A stretch of 64,000 nucleotides of DNA, from the NCBI GenBank assembly GCA_031547595.1, contig JAVBRU010000033.1, positions 1-64,000 of the forward strand. The letters run 5' to 3'. Positions 18,210 through 28,021 of this stretch are shown here, piece after piece. The notes under the pieces were generated by a model. The model was given only the letters and a program-made list of their open reading frames with translations, searched no databases and had not been told where the DNA came from. The position numbers and the translations under genes were made by a program. This stretch comes from JAVBRU01 sp031547595. Its GTDB lineage: Bacteria > Bacillota > Clostridia > Christensenellales > Aristaeellaceae. How positions within the stretch are numbered: position 1 is the stretch's first letter; each line of letters opens with the position of its first letter.

Positions 18210-19252
18210 CAGATTTGGCAGATGACAACCGTTTTGTGACCACCGGGGCGCGGCGCGAGGACGAGGAGATCGATCAATCCCTGCGTCCGCGCACGCTGCG
18301 CGAATACGTGGGGCAGGAGACCGTACGCCAGAGCCTGGAGATTTACATCCGCGCCGCGCTCAAGCGCCGGGACGCGCTGGATCATATCCTGCTGTACGGC
18401 CCGCCCGGCCTTGGCAAAACCACGCTGGCCGCCATTGTGGCGGCAGAAATGGGGCAAAACATCCGCATCACCAGCGGCCCCGCCATCGAGCGCCCGGGCG
18501 ATCTGGCCTCTATATTGACCAACCTTTCGCAGGGCGATGTGCTGTTTATTGACGAAATCCACCGCCTCTCCCGCGCGGTAGAGGAAGTGCTGTACCCCGC
18601 GATGGAGGACTATGCCCTCGATATCATGATCGGCAAGGGACCCACGGCGCGTTCCATGCGTCTGGATTTACCAAAATTTACATTGATTGGCGCAACGACG
18701 CGCGCGGGACAGCTTTCCGCGCCGCTACGCGACCGCTTTGGCATCATGTTCCGGCTGGAGATGTATTCGCCGGAGGAATTATCGCGCATTGTAGCGCGCT
18801 CGGCAGGCATCCTGGGCATGTCGTATGACGAAGCAGGCATCATGGAAATCGCCCGGCGCAGCCGCGGCACCCCTCGCATTGCCAACCGCATGCTCAAGCG
18901 TGTGCGGGATTTTGCCCAGGTGCGCGCGGACGGGCACATCACCGCCGAGGTGGCCAAGGACGGCCTGAATATGCTGGATGTGGATCCCCTGGGGCTGGAT
19001 AAGGTGGACAGGACGGTGCTTGGCACCATGATTGACAAATTTGGCGGCGGGCCGGTGGGCCTGGATACTTTGGCCGCCATCACTGGCGAGGATTCCATCA
19101 CCATAGAGGACGTGTACGAGCCATACCTCTTGCAGCTGGGCTTTATCATGCGCACGCCGCGCGGCCGCATCGCCACGCCCTCAGCCTATCAGCATATGCA
19201 CCGCGCCCTGCCCGATGCCGGCGACAAGCCGGAGCAGACTTCTCTTTTATAA
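18206..19252 (+). CDS. ruvB: Holliday junction branch-migration ATPase RuvB
   Basis: A 348-residue AAA+ motor. Walker A reads LLYGPPGLGKTT, Walker B VLFIDEIHRLSR, sensor 1 LIGATTRAGQLS, and the arginine finger and sensor 2 region follow (GTPRIANRMLKR). The C-terminal winged helix contains PYLLQLGFIMRTPRGR. It starts with GTG, overlapping the ruvA stop codon. RuvA, RuvB and RuvC together process recombination intermediates. Confidence 0.96.
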   Translation: MTDLADDNRFVTTGARREDEEIDQSLRPRTLREYVGQETVRQSLEIYIRAALKRRDALDHILLYGPPGLGKTTLAAIVAAEMGQNIRITSGPAIERPGDLASILTNLSQGDVLFIDEIHRLSRAVEEVLYPAMEDYALDIMIGKGPTARSMRLDLPKFTLIGATTRAGQLSAPLRDRFGIMFRLEMYSPEELSRIVARSAGILGMSYDEAGIMEIARRSRGTPRIANRMLKRVRDFAQVRADGHITAEVAKDGLNMLDVDPLGLDKVDRTVLGTMIDKFGGGPVGLDTLAAITGEDSITIEDVYEPYLLQLGFIMRTPRGRIATPSAYQHMHRALPDAGDKPEQTSLL

Positions 19253-19261
19253 GGAAGCACC

Positions 19262-20287
19262 ATGAAGACAAGCGATTTTGATTATGAACTGCCAGAGCGC
19301 CTGATCGCACAAACGCCCATCGAGCCGCGCGACAGCGCCCGCATGCTGGTGATCGACCGCGCAAGCGGCAGCCGCAGCGACCATATTTTCCGGGACATTG
19401 TGGATTACCTGAACCCCGCGGACGTGCTGGTGGTCAACCACACGCGGGTGATCCCTGCAAGGCTGCTGGGCATCAAGGCGGATACCGGCGTGCCGGTGGA
19501 AGTGCTGCTGCTGCGCCGCCTGACGCAGAACACCTGGGAAACGCTGGTGCGCCCCGGGCGGCGGCTGAAGCGCGGCACCTTCGTGCATTTTGGCGACGGG
19601 CTGCTCCGCTGCGAAATCGGCGATACCACCGATGCGGGCGGGCGGGTCGTTACTTTCCAGTACGAAGGCGTGTTTGAAAACTTGCTCGAAAAGCTGGGTG
19701 AAATGCCGCTGCCCCCCTATATTCACGAGAAGCTGCAGGATGCATCCCGCTATCAGACGGTGTATGCCGCGCAGGATGGCAGCGCCGCCGCGCCTACCGC
19801 CGGGCTGCATTTCACGCCGGAATTGCTGCAGAAGATCGCCCAAAAGGGCATTGATATCGTGCCGGTGCTGCTGCATGTGGGGCTGGGCACCTTTCGCCCG
19901 GTGAAGGCGGAAGACGTGACTGAGCACGTGATGCACAGCGAGTATTACGAGGTAACTACGGATGCCGCCGCGCGCATCAATGCCGCCCGTGCGAGGGGCG
20001 GCCGCATCGTGTGCATTGGCACCACCAGCGTGCGCACCCTCGAAACCGTGGCGGATGATCAGGGCATCGTGCATCCCGGCACGGGCATGACCAATATTTT
20101 TATCATGCCGGGCGTCAAGCTGAAGGCTACGGATGTGCTGCTGACCAATTTCCACCTGCCCCAGAGCACGCTGCTCATGCTGGTGTCCGCCCTGATGGGC
20201 AAAGAGGAAGCATTGGCGGCATACCGCGAGGCGGTGGCAAAGGAATACCGCTTTTTCTCCTTTGGCGACTGTATGCTGATTGTGTGA
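19262..20287 (+). CDS. queA: S-adenosylmethionine:tRNA ribosyltransferase-isomerase
   Basis: A 341-residue enzyme of queuosine synthesis that moves ribose from SAM to preQ1 in tRNA. Family motifs are FDYELPERLIAQTP at the start, the SAARMLV-like DSARMLVIDR, the central PTAGLHFTPELL and the C-terminal NFHLPQSTLLMLVSA. It lies 9 bp behind ruvB, as in many Bacillota where ruvB, queA and tgt are clustered; tgt is absent here. Confidence 0.96.
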   Translation: MKTSDFDYELPERLIAQTPIEPRDSARMLVIDRASGSRSDHIFRDIVDYLNPADVLVVNHTRVIPARLLGIKADTGVPVEVLLLRRLTQNTWETLVRPGRRLKRGTFVHFGDGLLRCEIGDTTDAGGRVVTFQYEGVFENLLEKLGEMPLPPYIHEKLQDASRYQTVYAAQDGSAAAPTAGLHFTPELLQKIAQKGIDIVPVLLHVGLGTFRPVKAEDVTEHVMHSEYYEVTTDAAARINAARARGGRIVCIGTTSVRTLETVADDQGIVHPGTGMTNIFIMPGVKLKATDVLLTNFHLPQSTLLMLVSALMGKEEALAAYREAVAKEYRFFSFGDCMLIV

Positions 20288-20299
20288 GGGGTTGAGGCC

Positions 20300-21136
20300 A
20301 TGCGCATTACCGTGATTGGCGGCATCAACATGGACGTGCTGGGCACGCCGGAGGGCAGCTTTACCCTTCGCGATTCCAATATTGGCCGCATTCGCTTTGC
20401 GCCGGGCGGCGTGGGGCGAAACATCGCCGCGCAGCTGGCCGCGCTCGCGGCAGATGTCGCCCTGGTGACGGCGCTGGGCGGCGATGCACAAGCCGATATT
20501 TTGCGTGCAGACTGCAAAAAGCGCAGTATCGGCCTGACCTATGCCGTGCAAACGGCGCTTCCCTCCTCGTGCTACCTATGCATTCATGATGCGCAGGGCG
20601 ACCCTGTTGCCGCCATCAACGACATGGCGGTGATGAACTCCCTGACGCCGGAAGCCCTTGCCCCCGCGCTTGCTTTTATCAACAGCGGCGCGGCCTGTGT
20701 GCTGGATGCCAATCTGCCGCCGGAAGCGCTGTTATATGCCGCGCAGCATGTGCAGGTGCCCCTGCTGGCCGATCCTGTGAGCTGCGAAAAGGCGCTCAAA
20801 TTGTTGCCGATCTTGCCATACCTTGAGGCCATCAAGCCCAACCTGATGGAAGCCGAGGCCATGACGGGCTGCACGGGTTATGCGGATGCCGCCCGCGCGT
20901 TCCTGCAAAAAGGCGTGAAGCAGGTGTTCATTTCCCTGGGCGCAAAGGGCGTGTACTATGCAAACAGCGCCGAAAGCGGACTGCTGGCCGCGCCGCTTTT
21001 GCCCCCCATCCCCGCCACGGGCTCTGGAGACGCCATGATGGCCGGACTGGCATTGGCGCTGGCGGCAGGCGCACCCACCGCAGAATGCGCAAAGCGCGGC
21101 ATGGACGCCGCCACAAAGCATTTGATCAATCAGTAA
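20300..21136 (+). CDS. psuK: PfkB-family kinase, probably pseudouridine kinase
   Basis: A 278-residue ribokinase-family sugar kinase. It starts with the family motif VIGGINMD, carries GGVGRNIAAQLA in the substrate lid, and has the catalytic Asp in the anion hole as PATGSGDAMMAG. The immediate downstream neighbour is pseudouridine-5'-phosphate glycosidase, which makes phosphorylation of pseudouridine the best-supported reaction. It is shorter than the psuK forms that carry an N-terminal helix-turn-helix. Confidence 0.85.
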   Translation: MRITVIGGINMDVLGTPEGSFTLRDSNIGRIRFAPGGVGRNIAAQLAALAADVALVTALGGDAQADILRADCKKRSIGLTYAVQTALPSSCYLCIHDAQGDPVAAINDMAVMNSLTPEALAPALAFINSGAACVLDANLPPEALLYAAQHVQVPLLADPVSCEKALKLLPILPYLEAIKPNLMEAEAMTGCTGYADAARAFLQKGVKQVFISLGAKGVYYANSAESGLLAAPLLPPIPATGSGDAMMAGLALALAAGAPTAECAKRGMDAATKHLINQ

Positions 21137-21151
21137 AAGGAGTATACATTT

Positions 21152-22060
21152 ATGCTGAATCAGCACATTCAACTGTCCCCCAAGGTGGCCGAGGCGCTGG
21201 CTGCGGGCAAGCCCGTGATCGCGCTGGAGAGCACCATCATCAGTCACGGCATGCCCTATCCGCAAAACGTAGAAACAGCGCTGCAGTGCGAGCGTATTGC
21301 CCGCGAAAACGGCGCGGAGCCTGCCACCATCGCCGTGATCGGCGGCAAGCTGTGCGCCGGACTGACAGAGGAGCAGATCGACCATCTGGGCAAAGCCGGG
21401 AGGCTGGTACAGAAAGCCTCCCGCCGCGACCTGCCCGCGCTGATTGCGCGCCAGACGGACGGTGCCACCACCGTTGCCGCCACCATGATCATCGCGGCAC
21501 TGGCGGGCATCAAGGTATTCGCGACCGGCGGTATCGGCGGCGTGCACCGCGGCGCGGAAACCACCATGGACATCTCTGCCGACCTGGAGGAGCTGGCGCA
21601 GACCCCCGTGGCGGTGGTGTGCGCGGGCGTGAAGAGCATTTTGGACATCGGCCTCACCCTCGAATACCTGGAAACAAAGGGTGTGCCGGTGATTGGCTAC
21701 CAGACCGAGGAGCTGCCCGCGTTCTATGCCCGCGAAAGCGGCTTTGGCGTGGATTACAGCATGGAAACCCCGCAGGAGATTGCGGCCATGCTGCGCGCGC
21801 AGCAGCAGCTTCAGTATCCCGGCGGCGCGCTGATTGCCAACCCCATCCCAAAGGACTATGCTATGCCGCTTGAAACCATCAACGCTGCCATCGATCAGGC
21901 GCTGTCTGAGGCCGCCGCGCAGGGCATCAAGGGCAAGGACACCACGCCTTTCCTGCTGGCCCGGGTGTGCGAATTGACAGGCGGCGACAGCCTGGCTTCC
22001 AACATTCAGCTGGTGTTTAACAACGTGAAACTTGCGGCGCTCATTGCAGCCGCACGATAA
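21152..22060 (+). CDS. psuG: Pseudouridine-5'-phosphate glycosidase
   Basis: A 302-residue lyase that reversibly splits pseudouridine 5'-phosphate into uracil and ribose 5-phosphate. The diagnostic N-terminal block is ALESTIISHGMPYPQN, and conserved internal blocks are RRDLPALIARQ, TGGIGGVHRG and NPIPKDYAM. It lies 15 bp behind psuK with an AAAAGGAG site. The pair lets the cell recycle pseudouridine from RNA turnover. Confidence 0.95.
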   Translation: MLNQHIQLSPKVAEALAAGKPVIALESTIISHGMPYPQNVETALQCERIARENGAEPATIAVIGGKLCAGLTEEQIDHLGKAGRLVQKASRRDLPALIARQTDGATTVAATMIIAALAGIKVFATGGIGGVHRGAETTMDISADLEELAQTPVAVVCAGVKSILDIGLTLEYLETKGVPVIGYQTEELPAFYARESGFGVDYSMETPQEIAAMLRAQQQLQYPGGALIANPIPKDYAMPLETINAAIDQALSEAAAQGIKGKDTTPFLLARVCELTGGDSLASNIQLVFNNVKLAALIAAAR

Positions 22061-22089
22061 TCACCTATTACAAGAGGGGGGAAACACAC

Positions 22090-23139
22090 ATGAGCATCAC
22101 CAAACGTCCCTTTGGCGTGGACATCATTGGCCGCCCGATGACCCTGTATACCCTGACCAACAAGCGCGGCGCGTCCGTTTCCGTGCTGGATTACGGCGCG
22201 CACCTGGTGTCCGTCATCGTGCCGGATAAGGCTGGCAACATGGCCGACGTATGCCTCGGCTTTGACGACCTTGCCACCTACGAGGGCACGGGCAACAGCT
22301 ATATCGGTGCCAGCATTGGCCGCTTTGGCAACCGCATCGGCAAGGCGAAATTCACGCTGAACGGCGTGGAATACACGCTTTTTCCCAATGACGGTAAAAA
22401 CACGCTGCATGGCGGACGCGAGGGCTTCGACAAGAAGTGGTGGAAAGCCGATACGCTGGAGAGTGAAAATGAAGACGCGGTGGTACTGACCTACATCGCC
22501 CACGACGGCGAAGAAGGCTATCCCGGCAAGCTGCACGTGCAGATCACCTACGCTTTTGACGAGGACTGCAAGCTTTCCATCCGCTATCTGGCGCAGTCCG
22601 ACAAGGATACCGTGATCAACCTCACCAACCACTCGTATTTCAACCTCGCGGGCAGCGGCGATGTGCTCAGTCACACTTTGCAGATATTTGCCGACACCGT
22701 CACCGATGTGGACGATGAATTGATCCCGAACGGTAAATTGCTGCCCGTTGCAGGCACGCCGCTGGATGTGAACCAGCCGCTGATGCTCTCCGACGCGCTT
22801 AAGCGCCGCAAGGAAGCGCCGCTGATCGACGCGGTGGACGGCTATGACGTAAACTATGTACTGAACGGCACAGGCTATCACGAGTGCGCGGTGCTGCGCC
22901 ATGCCGCCAGCGGCCGCGTGATGCGCGTATATACCGAAGAACCGGGTATCCAAGTTTACAGTGGCCAGGGCCTCAATATCGCCGGCAAAAACGGCGTGCA
23001 CTATGGCGCATACGCCGGCATCGCGCTGGAAACCCAGCACTTCCCGGACAGCCCCAACCAGCCCCATTTCCCCACCACCACCCTCAAAGCGGGCGATACC
23101 TACCAAACCCAGACCGCATACGCCTTTGGCGTAGAGTGA
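22090..23139 (+). CDS. galM: Aldose 1-epimerase (galactose mutarotase)
   Basis: A 349-residue mutarotase of normal length. Conserved blocks include IGASIGRFGNRI, the catalytic His in NLTNHSYFNLAG, and the catalytic Glu near the C-terminus in AGIALETQHFPDSPNQ. It interconverts alpha and beta anomers of hexoses. No other Leloir-pathway gene is adjacent. Preceded by a GGGGG-type ribosome binding site. Confidence 0.95.
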   Translation: MSITKRPFGVDIIGRPMTLYTLTNKRGASVSVLDYGAHLVSVIVPDKAGNMADVCLGFDDLATYEGTGNSYIGASIGRFGNRIGKAKFTLNGVEYTLFPNDGKNTLHGGREGFDKKWWKADTLESENEDAVVLTYIAHDGEEGYPGKLHVQITYAFDEDCKLSIRYLAQSDKDTVINLTNHSYFNLAGSGDVLSHTLQIFADTVTDVDDELIPNGKLLPVAGTPLDVNQPLMLSDALKRRKEAPLIDAVDGYDVNYVLNGTGYHECAVLRHAASGRVMRVYTEEPGIQVYSGQGLNIAGKNGVHYGAYAGIALETQHFPDSPNQPHFPTTTLKAGDTYQTQTAYAFGVE

Positions 23140-23149
23140 GGGGGGTGCT

Positions 23150-24010
23150 ATGAAACGCATTATTGCGCTCTCCTTCGCCCTGCTCCTGCTGTGCGGCGCG
23201 GCCCTGGCAGAGGATATTATCATCAACAAGATCAAGGAGCCTGACAATCCCTTCACATTTCCCGAGGACGCGAAGCTGCTGGAAGTGTACTTCCCAAAAA
23301 TCGCGGGCTGCGATGCCATGCTGCTGCGTTATGGGGAACTGACCTTGCTTGTGGACTCCGCCACCTTTGATCAGCACGAAGCAGTGCTTCAGATGTTCAA
23401 GACCGTAGGCGTGGAAGAACTGACCTACGCTTTCAACACCCATCCGGACCCGGATCACATCGGCGGCATCCGCCCCATCGCGCGTGCGATGAAGGTGGGC
23501 GAATTCATCACGGCTTTCCCGGAGAACGTGGTGGATACACCCCAGAAAAAGGTGCTGGACACCTTGACCGAATACGGCGTGCCCATTCGCACGATGGGTG
23601 AGGGCGACCATATCCCCTTTGGCGAGGTGGACGTGCGGGTGGTGCAGCGCTATGACGAGAAAAACCCCCGCATCAACAACAATTCCGCCATGCTGATGGT
23701 CACCTACGGCGAGCGGAACATCTTCCTGACCGGCGATATTCAACTGATCACACAAAAAGTGCTGATCGAAGAAGGCATCGATTTGAAGGCCGATATCCTG
23801 AAGTTCCCCCACCACGGCTATGCCAACATGCAGGCAGGCTTCCTCAAGATGATCGCGCCACAAATGGTGGTGGTGACCAGCGGCCGCGGCAGCGCGGAGG
23901 GTGTGCAGCAGCTGAAGGACAATAAGATCACGCACTATTTCTGCGAGAACGGCATCCTCAGCCTCAAAACCGACGGCACGGTGTGGCTGGTGGAGCGTAT
24001 CGGTAAGTAA
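23150..24010 (+). CDS. Secreted metallo-beta-lactamase-fold hydrolase (ComEC C-terminal type)
   Basis: A 286-residue protein with a clear signal peptide (MKRIIALSFALLLLCGAALA). The metal-binding HxHxDH-like motif reads NTHPDPDHIGG, and later ligands are in FLTGDIQ and KFPHHGYANM. The overall pattern resembles the free-standing relatives of the ComEC C-terminal domain. Exported location suggests action on an extracellular nucleic-acid, phosphodiester or cell-wall substrate; the substrate is not known. It is followed one base later by a small membrane protein. Confidence 0.82.
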   Translation: MKRIIALSFALLLLCGAALAEDIIINKIKEPDNPFTFPEDAKLLEVYFPKIAGCDAMLLRYGELTLLVDSATFDQHEAVLQMFKTVGVEELTYAFNTHPDPDHIGGIRPIARAMKVGEFITAFPENVVDTPQKKVLDTLTEYGVPIRTMGEGDHIPFGEVDVRVVQRYDEKNPRINNNSAMLMVTYGERNIFLTGDIQLITQKVLIEEGIDLKADILKFPHHGYANMQAGFLKMIAPQMVVVTSGRGSAEGVQQLKDNKITHYFCENGILSLKTDGTVWLVERIGK

Positions 24011-24011
24011 T

Positions 24012-24527
24012 ATGGAAGATATCTGGGTGCAGGCCACGCCGGAAATAGCAAGCCGTATTTTGCGCGCGGAAAAGAAAAATTTTTTTCAGCGGCTGCGGCG
24101 GATGACGTTCATAGGGCTGGGCGTTGTAGCTCTTTGGGCGTTGGAAGAGTGGTTCACGCATAAAAAGGGTCCTCCTTCTCTGTGGTTGACGGCCGTACTT
24201 GCCGGGCTTGGTATAATCGCACTGGGCATTTGGTATGTTACAACCCTGCGCAACTGGCAGATCCTGCAGCAGCGAATGTTTTATGCGCGCTGCCTCTGCA
24301 CCGGCTGGAAGGCCAAAACCGCCCGCAGCTCTTTCCTCAGCGAATATGCAAGCGATTTATACTGCGTAGAGCTGAAGACCGAAAGCGGCATCACCCTGTG
24401 CAGAAACAAGGAAGTATCTCAGGAAGTCTTCAATCAATTTAGCGGAAACGCTGTCATGATCGCTGTATCCATCGGCGGCAGGGGCTCGATTGACCGTATC
24501 TACCCCGCCAGCATACTGGACGAATAA
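24012..24527 (+). CDS. Small membrane protein of unknown function
   Basis: A 171-residue protein with two membrane helices (about residues 32-47 and 59-76) and a soluble C-terminus of about 90 residues. I recognise no family. It begins directly behind the metallo-hydrolase stop codon and is the last gene before the Met T-box, so it probably ends the transcription unit, although no strong terminator is visible. Confidence 0.65.
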   Translation: MEDIWVQATPEIASRILRAEKKNFFQRLRRMTFIGLGVVALWALEEWFTHKKGPPSLWLTAVLAGLGIIALGIWYVTTLRNWQILQQRMFYARCLCTGWKAKTARSSFLSEYASDLYCVELKTESGITLCRNKEVSQEVFNQFSGNAVMIAVSIGGRGSIDRIYPASILDE

Positions 24528-24570
24528 TCCTGTCCGGCCTGCGCACACTGGTCATCGTGCAACATTCCCC

Positions 24571-24599
24571 TTGACATTTTTCGCGGGAACGCATATGAT
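24571..24599 (+). promoter_or_regulatory. Promoter of the Met T-box/metG unit
   Basis: A perfect TTGACA (24571-24576) and TATGAT (24594-24599) with a 17-bp spacer, directly upstream of the T-box leader. Confidence 0.8.
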
Positions 24600-24605
24600 A
24601 CTTTT

Positions 24606-24838
24606 GCTAGGAAAAGGAGAGTACCGCCCAGCGTGTCCACAGCGAGCCGGAGAGGGTGCAAGCCGGCGGCGGCGCAGACGGGAACATGGCCTTGGAGCAT
24701 GCACGGGCAAGCACGTTCAGCCCGCGCCGGGCAGCGCCGTTACCCGCGCAATGAAGGCACATCATCAGGTGATGTGCGAATCAGGGTGGTACCGCGAAGT
24801 TTTTTCGCCCCTGCGTTAATAGCGCGGGGCTTTTTATT
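24606..24838 (+). promoter_or_regulatory. T-box riboswitch, methionine type
   Basis: The specifier loop has AGAGTA on the 5' side and GGGAACATGG on the 3' side, giving ATG at 24686-24688 as the specifier, followed by helix CCTT and GGAGC. The T-box bulge is GGGTGGTACCGCG with UGGU at 24787-24790, which matches a tRNA with discriminator A. A terminator (GCCCC/GGGGC plus GCG/CGC, then TTTTT) lies at 24807-24835. Uncharged tRNA-Met should stabilise the antiterminator and switch on metG. Confidence 0.92.
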
Positions 24839-24855
24839 TGAAGGAGGAACCAAAC

Positions 24856-26847
24856 ATGCCGGACAAAAAAACGTTCTACATCACCACACCCATTTATTAT
24901 CCCAGCGGCAACATGCACATCGGCCACACCTACACCACCGTGGCTGCCGACAGCATGACCCGCTTTAAGAAGCTGACGGGCTATGACGCGTATTTTTTGA
25001 CCGGCACGGACGAGCACGGCCAGAAGATCGAGCGCAAGGCCGCCGAAAACGGCGTGACGCCCAAGGCATATGTGGATAAAATCGTGGCCGACACCAAGGA
25101 GCTTTGGAAGCTGATGAACATCGAATATGATGATTTCATCCGCACCACCGACGAGCGCCACGAAAAGGCCGTGCAGAAGATCTTCAAAAAATTCTTCAAC
25201 CAGGGCGATATCTATAAGAGCTCCTACGAGGGGCAATACTGCGCCCAGTGCGAGGCGTTTTGGACGCCCACACAGCTCAAGGAGGGCAATCTTTGCCCCG
25301 ACTGCGGCCGCGGCACGGAGCTTGTGACGGAGGAAAGCTATTTCTTCCGCATGAGCAAGTATCAGGATTGGCTGATCCAGTATATCGAGGAGCACCCCGA
25401 TTTTATCCAGCCCGTCTCCCGCGCCAACGAAATGCTCAACAACTTCCTACGCGCCGGTTTGCAGGATTTGTGCGTCAGCCGCACCTCCTTCAAATGGGGC
25501 GTGCCGGTGGATTTCGATCCCGGCCATGTGGTGTATGTGTGGATCGACGCGCTTTCCAACTACATCACGGCGCTTGGCTACACCACGGAAAACGACCGGC
25601 TGATGCAGCGCTATTGGCCTGCCGATGTGCATCTGGTGGGCAAGGAAATCGTGCGCTTCCACACCATCTATTGGCCGATCATGCTGCATGCATTGGGGCT
25701 GCCCCTGCCAAAGCAGGTGTTTGCCCATGGCTGGCTGCTGTTTGGCAACGACAAAATGAGCAAGTCCAAGGGCAATGTGGCCTATCCGCAGCCCATCGTG
25801 GCACGCTATGGCGTGGATGCGCTGCGCTATTATTTGATGCGCGAAATGCCCTTTGGCGCGGATGGCAACTATACCAACGAAGCGCTGCTCACCCGCATCA
25901 ATGCAGACCTGGCCAACGACCTGGGCAACCTGGTCAGCCGCACGGTGGCCATGATCGAGAAGTACTTTGACGGCAAGCTGCAAGCACCGCAGGATGTGCA
26001 GGAAGTAGACCTCGCTCTGTATCGACATGCTGTTGAATTGCCCGCTGCCGTAGAAAAGCACATGAACGCGCTGCAATTCTCCCAGGCTCTAGCGGAAATT
26101 TGGAAGCTGATTGGCGAGTGCAACAAGTATATCGACGTCACCCAGCCCTGGGTGCTGGGCAAGAGTGAAGCGGACAAGCCGCGCCTTGCCACGGTTCTCT
26201 ATACCCTGGCCGAGTGCGTGCGCTTTGTGGCCGTGCTGATCACCCCCGTGATGCCCGCCACGCCGGCGCGCATATTTGAGCAGCTGGGCGTTGAAGACGA
26301 CGCCCTCAAGACCTGGGAATCCCTCGCCGCGTTTGGCGCGCTACTGGAGGGCACCAAGGTGCAAAAGGGTGAAGCGCTCTTCCCCCGCCTGGACATCGCC
26401 AAGGAATTGGCCGTGCTGACCCCGGCAGAAGCCACGCCCGCCCCGGCCCCCGAAAAGAAGCCGGAAAAGCAGCCCGAAAAGAAAGTGGAAAAGAAAGCCG
26501 AGCTGCCCGAGGGCTGCATTGCCTTTGACGATTTTGAGAAAATCCAGCTGCGCATTGCCCGCGTAATCACCTGCGAGCGCGTGGAAAAAAGCGACAAGCT
26601 GCTGCGCTTCACCCTGTCGCTGGGCAATGAGACCCGCACCGTGCTCTCCGGCATTGCCAAGCATTACGATCCCGAAACGCTGATCGGCAAGCGGCTGGTG
26701 TTGCTTTCCAACCTCGCGCCGCGCAAGATCATGGGCACAATGTCTCAGGGCATGCTTCTCTCCGCCGTGGACGAGGGCGATAACGGCGAAGTGCTGCATC
26801 TGCTGACGGTGGACGGCGACGTAGCCGACGGGGCAGAGATCGGGTAG
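24856..26847 (+). CDS. metG: Methionyl-tRNA synthetase
   Basis: A 663-residue class I synthetase. The HIGH motif is at residues 21-24 (NMHIGHTYT), the Cys4 zinc knuckle reads CAQCEAF and CPDCGR, and the KMSKS motif is NDKMSKSKGN. An Ala/Pro/Lys/Glu-rich linker leads to a C-terminal tRNA-binding domain of about 105 residues (FDDFEKIQLRIARV to TVDGDV), as in dimeric MetRS. A TTG at 24838 is in frame, but ATG at 24856 with AAGGAGGAACC is the normal start. Confidence 0.97.
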   Translation: MPDKKTFYITTPIYYPSGNMHIGHTYTTVAADSMTRFKKLTGYDAYFLTGTDEHGQKIERKAAENGVTPKAYVDKIVADTKELWKLMNIEYDDFIRTTDERHEKAVQKIFKKFFNQGDIYKSSYEGQYCAQCEAFWTPTQLKEGNLCPDCGRGTELVTEESYFFRMSKYQDWLIQYIEEHPDFIQPVSRANEMLNNFLRAGLQDLCVSRTSFKWGVPVDFDPGHVVYVWIDALSNYITALGYTTENDRLMQRYWPADVHLVGKEIVRFHTIYWPIMLHALGLPLPKQVFAHGWLLFGNDKMSKSKGNVAYPQPIVARYGVDALRYYLMREMPFGADGNYTNEALLTRINADLANDLGNLVSRTVAMIEKYFDGKLQAPQDVQEVDLALYRHAVELPAAVEKHMNALQFSQALAEIWKLIGECNKYIDVTQPWVLGKSEADKPRLATVLYTLAECVRFVAVLITPVMPATPARIFEQLGVEDDALKTWESLAAFGALLEGTKVQKGEALFPRLDIAKELAVLTPAEATPAPAPEKKPEKQPEKKVEKKAELPEGCIAFDDFEKIQLRIARVITCERVEKSDKLLRFTLSLGNETRTVLSGIAKHYDPETLIGKRLVLLSNLAPRKIMGTMSQGMLLSAVDEGDNGEVLHLLTVDGDVADGAEIG

Positions 26848-26852
26848 CGTAA

Positions 26853-26892
26853 AAAAGGGGCTGTCGCATATCTTTTTGCAACAGCCCCTTTT
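26853..26892. terminator. Terminator behind metG
   Basis: AAAAGGGGCTGT and ACAGCCCCTTTT form a long stem with A and T tracts on both sides, usable for metG and for the convergent gene at 26900. Confidence 0.85.
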
Positions 26893-26899
26893 CATTTCC

Positions 26900-28021
26900 C
26901 TATTTGAGCACTTCGTGATCAAGCCAGGCTTCAATATTCCCGGCCATGCCCGCCGTCAAACCATCCAGCGGCAGGCGAATCCCCTGACAGCCGCCTTGGC
27001 AGGGTTCGTTGTGCAGCTTCCTGTCGCAGCCATAGCCCCGGGCGATTTTTTGCTGCAATGGCAAGGGGAATTTTTCGATAACATCCGCATACTGATCTGT
27101 TTTCTTGGATCGCACCACCAGGCAATAGCCATGCCGCATATTGTAGGCAAACTCCCACGTCCGTTTTTCATATACATCGCGCGGGGATAAATCCTGCTTG
27201 CTGTTCTTCATAAACGAATAGGCGAAGTGCGCTTCAAAGGTGGACAGGAGCGCTGCGCAGGTTAGCCCCTTGCCGGTATAACGCTGATGTAATGCCAAAG
27301 CAAACCTTTGCACTTCCTCGGGCAGCGGACGCACAAAATCCTTCAAAGCATCCAGCACATCCATTGCCTCTGCCTGCAGCAGCCTGTAATCGCACCGCAG
27401 AATATTATCGTGATTATCATCGCTCACATACCTTTTGACGCGCAGCTCCACATCCGCAACTGCCAGCGCTTTTAGCCCCGCCAGCAAAAGCGGCGCACTG
27501 GGGTAGGTCACCTCAATTTGTACCCCCGAAGCCGGAAGCGCCTTGGCGTTCAAATCAATGCCGGTAAACACAAAGCCACACAGTGCCAAAAACCGCAGGC
27601 CTTCAAACAGCTTCGCAACGGAGTTCTTGGGCTTCTTTGCGCCTTGTTCCGTCGAAGGAATAAACAGCGGCATTTCGGCAATCCACAGCGAACTGCCGTT
27701 TTCGGCCAATATGCCATGATAGCCCATGTCTGTCAGCAGGTCGGCAATGCCATACAAAAAAGGATAATCCGTCATGTTCTTGGGGGTTTTCGGCAGCTTG
27801 ATTTGCGCATCACCATCCAGAATAATGCGGTCAAAAAACGCGTATAAAAAATCGCGGAAGGCAGCGACGCCGTTTCGGATGTTCTCTTCGCTGGCAATGC
27901 TTTCAAGCCGGGACTTCAAGGCGTACTTCTGTGGGATGTTCGCCGGTAGCTGCCCTTTCAGGTATTGGGCGATTTCGCTGATAGGTTTCAGCGTTACAGG
28001 CCCGCCGTGTTCTGTGCTCAT
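26900..28021 (-). CDS. Protein of unknown function (373 aa)
   Basis: A soluble protein without signal peptide or membrane segment. I recognise no family. The C-terminus has a Cys cluster (GYGCDRKLHNEPCQGGCQG) that could bind metal. Its ATG overlaps the stop of the upstream Gfo/Idh/MocA oxidoreductase gene by 4 bp, so the two are co-translated and may act together. Confidence 0.6.
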   Translation of the reverse strand: MSTEHGGPVTLKPISEIAQYLKGQLPANIPQKYALKSRLESIASEENIRNGVAAFRDFLYAFFDRIILDGDAQIKLPKTPKNMTDYPFLYGIADLLTDMGYHGILAENGSSLWIAEMPLFIPSTEQGAKKPKNSVAKLFEGLRFLALCGFVFTGIDLNAKALPASGVQIEVTYPSAPLLLAGLKALAVADVELRVKRYVSDDNHDNILRCDYRLLQAEAMDVLDALKDFVRPLPEEVQRFALALHQRYTGKGLTCAALLSTFEAHFAYSFMKNSKQDLSPRDVYEKRTWEFAYNMRHGYCLVVRSKKTDQYADVIEKFPLPLQQKIARGYGCDRKLHNEPCQGGCQGIRLPLDGLTAGMAGNIEAWLDHEVLK